From assembly GCA_029226065.1 (NCBI GenBank), contig JAQXXM010000019.1, positions 1-34,189 of the forward strand: a stretch of 34,189 nucleotides of DNA, given 5' to 3'. Below the pieces are notes generated by a model. The model was not told where the DNA came from, made no database searches, and worked only from the letters and a program-made list of their open reading frames with translations. Position 1 is the first letter of the stretch. Each line of letters opens with the position of its first letter. The stretch comes from Clostridiales bacterium (lineage in GTDB: Bacteria > Bacillota > Clostridia > UBA1381). The position numbers and the translations under genes were made by a program. Shown one piece after another: positions 28,346-34,189 of this stretch.

Positions 28346-28364
28346 AACACATCACACCTTTCTC

Positions 28365-29999
28365 TTATTTATATAATTTTAATTCAAATTCTGTCTTTTC
28401 AGTCTCGGATATATCTTTTACTCTCTTGTACAGCCTAACGTCTACCTCACCTATTTTTGTTCTAAAATCTTTTATTTCCATAAAGGAGTTTGCTATATCT
28501 GTACCCTCATCAAAGCTTTTTACAGCCTGAACAATAATTGTCTGTTCTTTTGGCGACAGATGTGTCTGTGCAGGCGTTGCAACGAGAAGATATCCACACT
28601 GATACAACTCGTTAAGTCGCCAATAATCTCTCGAATCAACTTCGGGTAAACCTATTATATAGTTATCCTGACGCATTTCTTTCTTGTTAAGTGACGGTAC
28701 AACATTTATAAGTATGCTGCTGTTAAGCGTAAATGATGATGCAAGAACACCACAATTTTCGCCCTCAGGTATTTTCTTATCAAGATTACGTTTTAGTGCA
28801 AGAATTGCATTTATATCACTTCGTGTTTCAGGTTTTACGGAATACGACGGAAAAAGTGACAGTGTCTTTATCTCCTGTATATTCTTAGGCTGAACACGGT
28901 TAATCGATGGGCTGACAAAATTAAGTAAAGCTACAGCAGATAGAGTTATCAACAAAGCTTTTTTATCAATACAGTCCACAGAAAGCATTACAAGCATTGT
29001 AAGCGGCGGAATATACATCAGCAAATGCTGTTGACCATGTGTTTGTGTCAGCATAAACATAGATGCACATATTACAATCTGCATTATTGCAGACAGACAT
29101 CTCATTTCCTTTTTCTTGATTGCAAGATATATACCCAGTCCGAAAACAAGCAATATAAATACAACGCCAAAATATCTCGTTATCAGTTTAAAATCAGTAA
29201 AGACTGAATATTTGTAGCTTGAGTACAGTGTACCGTAATTTTTGAGCAATATATTCACAAGAAACGGATAGAAGAATACAACAAGCATTATAGCAATTGC
29301 AGATACTGTTACTGCAATCTCCTTAAAGCTCTTTTTGAACAGTATTGCATTTAATGCCATCACAGTGACGAATGACACTGCAAAAAAGGCAAAATATCTG
29401 CGTGTCAGCATAATAAGGACAAGTAAAACGCCTAAAAGCACACTCTTAATATACAGTTTATTACGCAATACGTCCGTAAAGTATAAATAATAGCACAAAA
29501 GCCCTATTAATACTCCTGCCACATCTATAAAACCTATAACTGCATTATATACAAAAGCAGGAATACTTAGTATCGACACCGCAAATGCAAGACGGGTTCT
29601 TTTCATACGTCTTGCAATAAGATATATAACAATCTGAGTCGGTACTACATAAAACAAAACAACTGCAATAACATAAGATATACGTGTAGTACCGAACAAC
29701 TTCATCCACAATGCCACAGGTACGGCTATAAAATAGTTGTAATCGTTTGTACCTATTGAATTATATACTTCTTTAAAGAAATCGAAATTAATGGGCTTTT
29801 CAGATAACATTCTGCCTATATCCCAATAAGTTGAATTATCCCAGAAATATACGGTCTTACTCATCAAAACGTACATTATCCCAAACAACAACGTCAAAAA
29901 GCACGTTCCGCCTACTAACCATAAATCAAAATAACGACTTTCTCTAAGCTTTCTCTTTTCTTTTGTTTTGTTAATTTCTATCCACTCAAGAAGCTCCAT
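28365..29999 (-). CDS. Multi-pass membrane protein, probable GT-C type glycosyltransferase
   Basis: About 10 hydrophobic segments; early WDNSTYWDIGRM motif in the first extracytoplasmic loop, as in ArnT/PMT-like proteins; soluble C-terminal domain. Confidence 0.6.
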   Translation of the reverse strand: MELLEWIEINKTKEKRKLRESRYFDLWLVGGTCFLTLLFGIMYVLMSKTVYFWDNSTYWDIGRMLSEKPINFDFFKEVYNSIGTNDYNYFIAVPVALWMKLFGTTRISYVIAVVLFYVVPTQIVIYLIARRMKRTRLAFAVSILSIPAFVYNAVIGFIDVAGVLIGLLCYYLYFTDVLRNKLYIKSVLLGVLLVLIMLTRRYFAFFAVSFVTVMALNAILFKKSFKEIAVTVSAIAIMLVVFFYPFLVNILLKNYGTLYSSYKYSVFTDFKLITRYFGVVFILLVFGLGIYLAIKKKEMRCLSAIMQIVICASMFMLTQTHGQQHLLMYIPPLTMLVMLSVDCIDKKALLITLSAVALLNFVSPSINRVQPKNIQEIKTLSLFPSYSVKPETRSDINAILALKRNLDKKIPEGENCGVLASSFTLNSSILINVVPSLNKKEMRQDNYIIGLPEVDSRDYWRLNELYQCGYLLVATPAQTHLSPKEQTIIVQAVKSFDEGTDIANSFMEIKDFRTKIGEVDVRLYKRVKDISETEKTEFELKLYK

Positions 30000-30017
30000 A
30001 CAACTCTCTTTCCGCCT

Positions 30018-33000
30018 CTATATATCAAATAAAGACATTATCTCCCGATCTGTAAGATTACCGATTGTCTTGCTGTTTACTTTTATAATATCATCAGCAA
30101 GAGCTCTCTTTTTACTTTCCAGTCTCAGTATTTTTTCTTCTATTGTACCGTGTGACGCAAGCTTAATCACCTGTACCGCACGTGTCTGACCAATTCTATA
30201 TGCTCGATCTGTCGCCTGATCTGTAACGGCGGGATTCCACCATGGATCATAGTGAATTACAGTATCAGCACCTGTAAGGTTTATTCCTGTACCGCCCGCT
30301 TTAAGAGAAACAAGTATAACTTTCTTCTCACCGCAGTTAAATCGTTCACAAATATCCACTCGTTCCTGTATCGGAACATCGCCTGTAATAGTGAAAGCGG
30401 AAATGCCCTGTTGTGCAAGTTCATTTTCAATTATATCAAGCATTTTTCTGAACTGTGAAAAAATCAAAATTCTATGACCGCCTGCAAGTGCAGTTTTTAC
30501 TACGTCTTTTAAAAGCTCAAGCTTGCCGCTTGTAAGCTTTTGCCCGCTGACGAACAGTTCGGGATGACAGCATATCTGCCTTAGTCTTAATATTCCTGTT
30601 AATATGCCCATTTTTCCGCCACCCGAGGCAAGAACATCTATAGCCTCATTACGCACCTTTTCCACGTATACCTGATATATTGCCTTTTGCTCTCGACTAA
30701 GCTCCGCTGTCATAGTTGTCTCTATCTTTTCAGGAAGCTCCGATAACACATCTTTCTTTAAACGTCTTAATACGAAAGGACGTATAATATTCCTTAAGGT
30801 TTCGGATATTTCCGCATCATCTGAAACATTCAAAAACCTCTCACCAAATGACCGTGCCGTTCCTAAATAGCCCGGCATAATAAAATCGAATATAGACCAC
30901 AGCTCCATTATTGAATTTTCAATAGGAGTTCCTGTCAGTGCAAACTTATGCTTGGCCTGTATTTTTTTTACGCTAATAGCGTTCATTGTCTTTCTGTTTT
31001 TTATATACTGAGCCTCATCAATAACACAGAAAGAAAATTCTATATATTTATATTGATTTATATCTCTCCTTAACAATGGATATGATGTAATTACAAACTC
31101 ATATTCACCGACCTTTTGTATTAATTCAGTTCTTTCATCTTTTGCTCCGTTTATAAGCAAGTATTTTGAGTCGGGCAAAAAACGCTCTATTTCACGTTGC
31201 CAATTGTATATAAGCGTACTTGGTGCTACAATTAATGTCGGTTTGTCAGGTTTAATACAGTGTATATAGGCGATGGTCTCAAGCGTTTTTCCAAGTCCCA
31301 TATCATCAGCAAGTATTCCTCCCATACCCAGCTGCGTCAACTCATAAAACCACGAAATTGCATCCTTTTGATAACCTCTCAGCGTATTTGCAAGTTTATT
31401 CGGAATATCTATTTTTTTACTGCGAACTGCATCTATATACTCCTTTATGCTTCTGTCTTTTTCGATGTCGTTTGATGCTTCAAGCCTTAACAATTCAAAT
31501 TTCGGCAGTATCTTCCTGCCGTTTTTGAGATCCTCCTCTGTGACACCTACATTTAATAGAAGTTCAATAAGCTCACGCTTGCTGTTATTATTAAACTCAA
31601 TATATCTGCCGTCTTTGGTACGGTAAAAATCCTCTTTAAACTTTAGTGCATTCAATAGCTCGCTTATTTCTTCAGGCAAGAGATTAGATGAAAACTCAAT
31701 TTCAAGATAATCTTCACGTGTATTGTACGACGCTTTTACAGACAAGTCAAGATTATCATTAATCTCTAAACGCCTGAAGCTGTCACTGACCACAACTTTT
31801 GCAAGTCCCGACAAAAGCTTTATGTCCTGTGTGATGAATTTATATATTTCATTGTCGCCTGATAATCTGTATACATAGCCTGTACGATTAAAACTGCCAA
31901 ACATTGACAAAACACGATTTTCAAAATCAAAATCACGTATGATTATCTTATCATCAAGAGGTATATGTGTCTGGGGCAGTCTGAACTGCATACTGCCGTA
32001 TCTTGCAGTAACGGAAGCTACAATATCCTTTCCGTCACTGTCAAGAAATACAGTAAATTCAGGCTTGTCATTGACTATTATTTCATCAACTCCGTCTATA
32101 ACAACACCATGTCTATCACGCAGTTTAGGCAGTACATGTGCGGCAAACAGCATTGCGTTATCACCTTTAAACGTTATCTGTGTTCTCCTCTCATCAGATA
32201 ACGAACGATAAATCGGCATAAAATAATCACGCCATGTATGTGATGTATGGTAAATATTATCGTTGTAGAAAAACCATTCACCATTCGGAGTAAGTGCATA
32301 TCCGCTTTCGGATAGCGACATCATTATATCTCTGCCCGTTGCAAGAATGTCAATTAATATGTCGGGATCGTCTTGTTTGATTTTTACACCGCTGATACTG
32401 ATACCGTCAAATACAAACTTAAAATCCATATTTGTAAGATATGGCAAAACTCTGCGTATCACAGCAGAACCAAAAGACGTTTTTGACGATGCTTTTCGGT
32501 ATAGGCTTATACCTGATGAGCGAGTCTGATACACCTCAGCAAGTATTTTTATAATATTGTCCTCGTCAGGTGCAAAATACATACTCCGTCTTGAGTACAC
32601 ATTGCTCCTGTCAACCCTAAACTCCTTATAGTTAAGATAGCAATCAAGAAAGTTTTCAAGTCCCTGTATACGGCCTCCGCAGTCCGGCAAAACAACAGAC
32701 ATTTCAAATTCAGGCTCCGTATCACGATTAGGGCGCACAAAAAGCTCAAAGGTTGCACGGATTTTTTGCCTCTCTCCGTAGTAAGAAAACTCGTGACAGA
32801 GTAATGACGCTATCCTGTCATTTTCATTTTCAAGATTTGCTCCGTCTTTAAGTTCTGCCATACGTTGCATTAATACGGCAACTATATGCTTACAAGGTGT
32901 CTGCATAGTCTGGTAGTACGTACAGGTGCAAAGTTCGCTTTTTATTTTATTGTCCTCAAAAGATATATAGACATGATACAGTTCTTCCCCATCCACAGCG

Positions 33001-33122
33001 GCACCGATTTCAGTGTCTGAGCGTTTTTTTATATGCACACGCCCATCTGTAAAAATCTCATCACCATGCCTGTATACCATATCCGAGCAAAGCTTTTTTA
33101 TCATTTCGTCGGTTATATGCAT
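30018..33122 (-). CDS. SNF2 family DEAD/DEAH-box helicase with N-terminal SWIM zinc finger
   Basis: SWIM CTCTYYQTMQTPCKHIVA; GILADDMGLGKTLETIA, VIDEAQYIKN, ALTGTPIENS, SLKAGGTGINLTGADTVIHYDPWWNPAVTDQATDRAYRIGQT. ATG at 33122 with AAAGGTG RBS. Confidence 0.95.
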   Translation of the reverse strand: MHITDEMIKKLCSDMVYRHGDEIFTDGRVHIKKRSDTEIGAAVDGEELYHVYISFEDNKIKSELCTCTYYQTMQTPCKHIVAVLMQRMAELKDGANLENENDRIASLLCHEFSYYGERQKIRATFELFVRPNRDTEPEFEMSVVLPDCGGRIQGLENFLDCYLNYKEFRVDRSNVYSRRSMYFAPDEDNIIKILAEVYQTRSSGISLYRKASSKTSFGSAVIRRVLPYLTNMDFKFVFDGISISGVKIKQDDPDILIDILATGRDIMMSLSESGYALTPNGEWFFYNDNIYHTSHTWRDYFMPIYRSLSDERRTQITFKGDNAMLFAAHVLPKLRDRHGVVIDGVDEIIVNDKPEFTVFLDSDGKDIVASVTARYGSMQFRLPQTHIPLDDKIIIRDFDFENRVLSMFGSFNRTGYVYRLSGDNEIYKFITQDIKLLSGLAKVVVSDSFRRLEINDNLDLSVKASYNTREDYLEIEFSSNLLPEEISELLNALKFKEDFYRTKDGRYIEFNNNSKRELIELLLNVGVTEEDLKNGRKILPKFELLRLEASNDIEKDRSIKEYIDAVRSKKIDIPNKLANTLRGYQKDAISWFYELTQLGMGGILADDMGLGKTLETIAYIHCIKPDKPTLIVAPSTLIYNWQREIERFLPDSKYLLINGAKDERTELIQKVGEYEFVITSYPLLRRDINQYKYIEFSFCVIDEAQYIKNRKTMNAISVKKIQAKHKFALTGTPIENSIMELWSIFDFIMPGYLGTARSFGERFLNVSDDAEISETLRNIIRPFVLRRLKKDVLSELPEKIETTMTAELSREQKAIYQVYVEKVRNEAIDVLASGGGKMGILTGILRLRQICCHPELFVSGQKLTSGKLELLKDVVKTALAGGHRILIFSQFRKMLDIIENELAQQGISAFTITGDVPIQERVDICERFNCGEKKVILVSLKAGGTGINLTGADTVIHYDPWWNPAVTDQATDRAYRIGQTRAVQVIKLASHGTIEEKILRLESKKRALADDIIKVNSKTIGNLTDREIMSLFDI

Positions 33123-33299
33123 AGGACTTATCACCTTTCAATTTTGGTATCATATAATTATACCATTTTTTATAATAAATTACAAGTTGTTTCATAAAAT
33201 TTTTAAAATATGTTATTATTTTACGGTATATTCGCTGTGGTTTTATGTTCTGTTCCCTTAGTGAACGAAAGAACAGAACTGATATAAGCACACTAAAAA

Positions 33300-33336
33300 G
33301 CTGAATGATTAAGTATATACATCTAAACCATTCAGC
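33300..33336 (-). terminator. Terminator of the C_GCAxxG_C_C family gene
   Basis: Minus strand GCTGAATGG...TCATTCAGC then TTTTTAG. Confidence 0.7.
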
Positions 33337-33343
33337 CTTAAAT

Positions 33344-33784
33344 TTACAACAATTCGTCTTCGATTATTTTAACGCACTGCTTTACAAGCTCCACACACGG
33401 ACGCTTCTTATAGTATTTTTCTGTTCTTGCATCGGGTGTAGGATTGTATTCGTTTGTTTTGTCCAACCCAAGTAGCTGTGAACAAATAATTGTACCGTTT
33501 TCTGCACTGAATTTATCAGCAAGCTCATGTACCTTAGCATAGACCTCGGCTCTTGTGTCGCCGTCTGTATTGCCACGTGACATAACCATTCCTACTGCCA
33601 TTACCATTCCCGAAACAGCACCGCATGTCAATCGCATACGGCCCATTCCGCCGCCAAAGCCCTCAGAAATCTTCATAGCAGTATCAAAATCCAGTCCCAA
33701 ATCATCACATACTGCACCAATTACTGACTGCGAGCAGTTGTAACCTGATTTAAAAAGTTCCTCTGCTTTTGCTACTCTGTCCAT
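33344..33784 (-). CDS. C_GCAxxG_C_C family (redox-associated) protein
   Basis: NCSQSVIGAVCDDLG...GFGGGMGRMRLTCGAVSGMVMAVGM...C...KRPCVELVKQCVKIIE. Confidence 0.92.
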   Translation of the reverse strand: MDRVAKAEELFKSGYNCSQSVIGAVCDDLGLDFDTAMKISEGFGGGMGRMRLTCGAVSGMVMAVGMVMSRGNTDGDTRAEVYAKVHELADKFSAENGTIICSQLLGLDKTNEYNPTPDARTEKYYKKRPCVELVKQCVKIIEDELL

Positions 33785-33807
33785 TTCAGTCTCCTTATGT
33801 GAGTATC

Positions 33808-34189
33808 TTATGAAATTAAATCCGAAAATAACGATGATTTATATTTAGCCGTAACAACACGCTCATTTCCGCAAGGATCCTCAATAACCTTTATTGAAGA
33901 AAACTCTGCCTCGTCAAGAATTTCCGATACAGCCTCTCCTTGAGTATATCCTATCTCAAATGCAATAAAACTATTATCCTCCAATAGTTCAGGAGCAAGC
34001 TCTGCAATTCTCTGATAGAACATCAACCCATCAAAACCTCCGTCAAGTGCCTCAGGCGGCTCATACATAGACACTATATTATCAAGGCTGAAAATCGTAT
34101 CAGTTTCGATATATGGCGGATTTGATACTATAACATCAAACTTACCGTCGGGTATCTCCTCTAAAATATCGCATTTTACAAGATTTACA
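33808..34189 (-). CDS. prmC: Peptide chain release factor N5-glutamine methyltransferase, C-terminal part (truncated by window edge)
   Basis: The frame stays open upstream of 34074: NLVKCDILEEIPDGKFDVIVSNPPYIETDTIFSLDNIVSMYEPPEALDGGFDGLMFYQRI, with the NPPY methyltransferase motif. Confidence 0.9.
   Translation of the reverse strand, partial: VNLVKCDILEEIPDGKFDVIVSNPPYIETDTIFSLDNIVSMYEPPEALDGGFDGLMFYQRIAELAPELLEDNSFIAFEIGYTQGEAVSEILDEAEFSSIKVIEDPCGNERVVTAKYKSSLFSDLIS

Noticed and set aside
31939-33261. Plus-strand ORFs opposite the SNF2 gene
   Set aside because: Antisense shadows of a well-supported CDS; no RBS or recognisable protein family.

Overview
AT-rich clostridial (Firmicutes-like) chromosomal window. 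About 24 well-supported protein genes lie on both strands, with one tRNA-Thr(CGU) and several recognisable sigma-A-type promoters and intrinsic terminators. Most genes are housekeeping: rplU-rpmA-obgE, rpsU-yqeY, ddh, purL, carB, queH, prmC (partial), SNF2 helicase. Between them are carbohydrate-use modules: GH13 enzyme, NagB-like + Gfo/Idh with a divergent AraC regulator, GH10 xylanase with a divergent AraC regulator, and an SLH surface protein. I found no CRISPR array, transposase, phage module or complete multi-gene system that I can call undescribed. The best leads are: (i) a ~100-bp intergenic element in two inverted copies (7925-8020 and 21786-21896), each starting at a gene's stop codon and carrying a conserved block beyond a terminator-like hairpin; (ii) a 91-aa Nif11-leader-like protein with a GGG motif just downstream of queH; (iii) L27 without the Firmicutes N-terminal extension together with absence of the Prp protease gene between rplU and rpmA; (iv) a DHHW/AlgX-like protein with stalk-like repeats directly after obgE. 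Family names come from motif recognition by eye; no database search was run.
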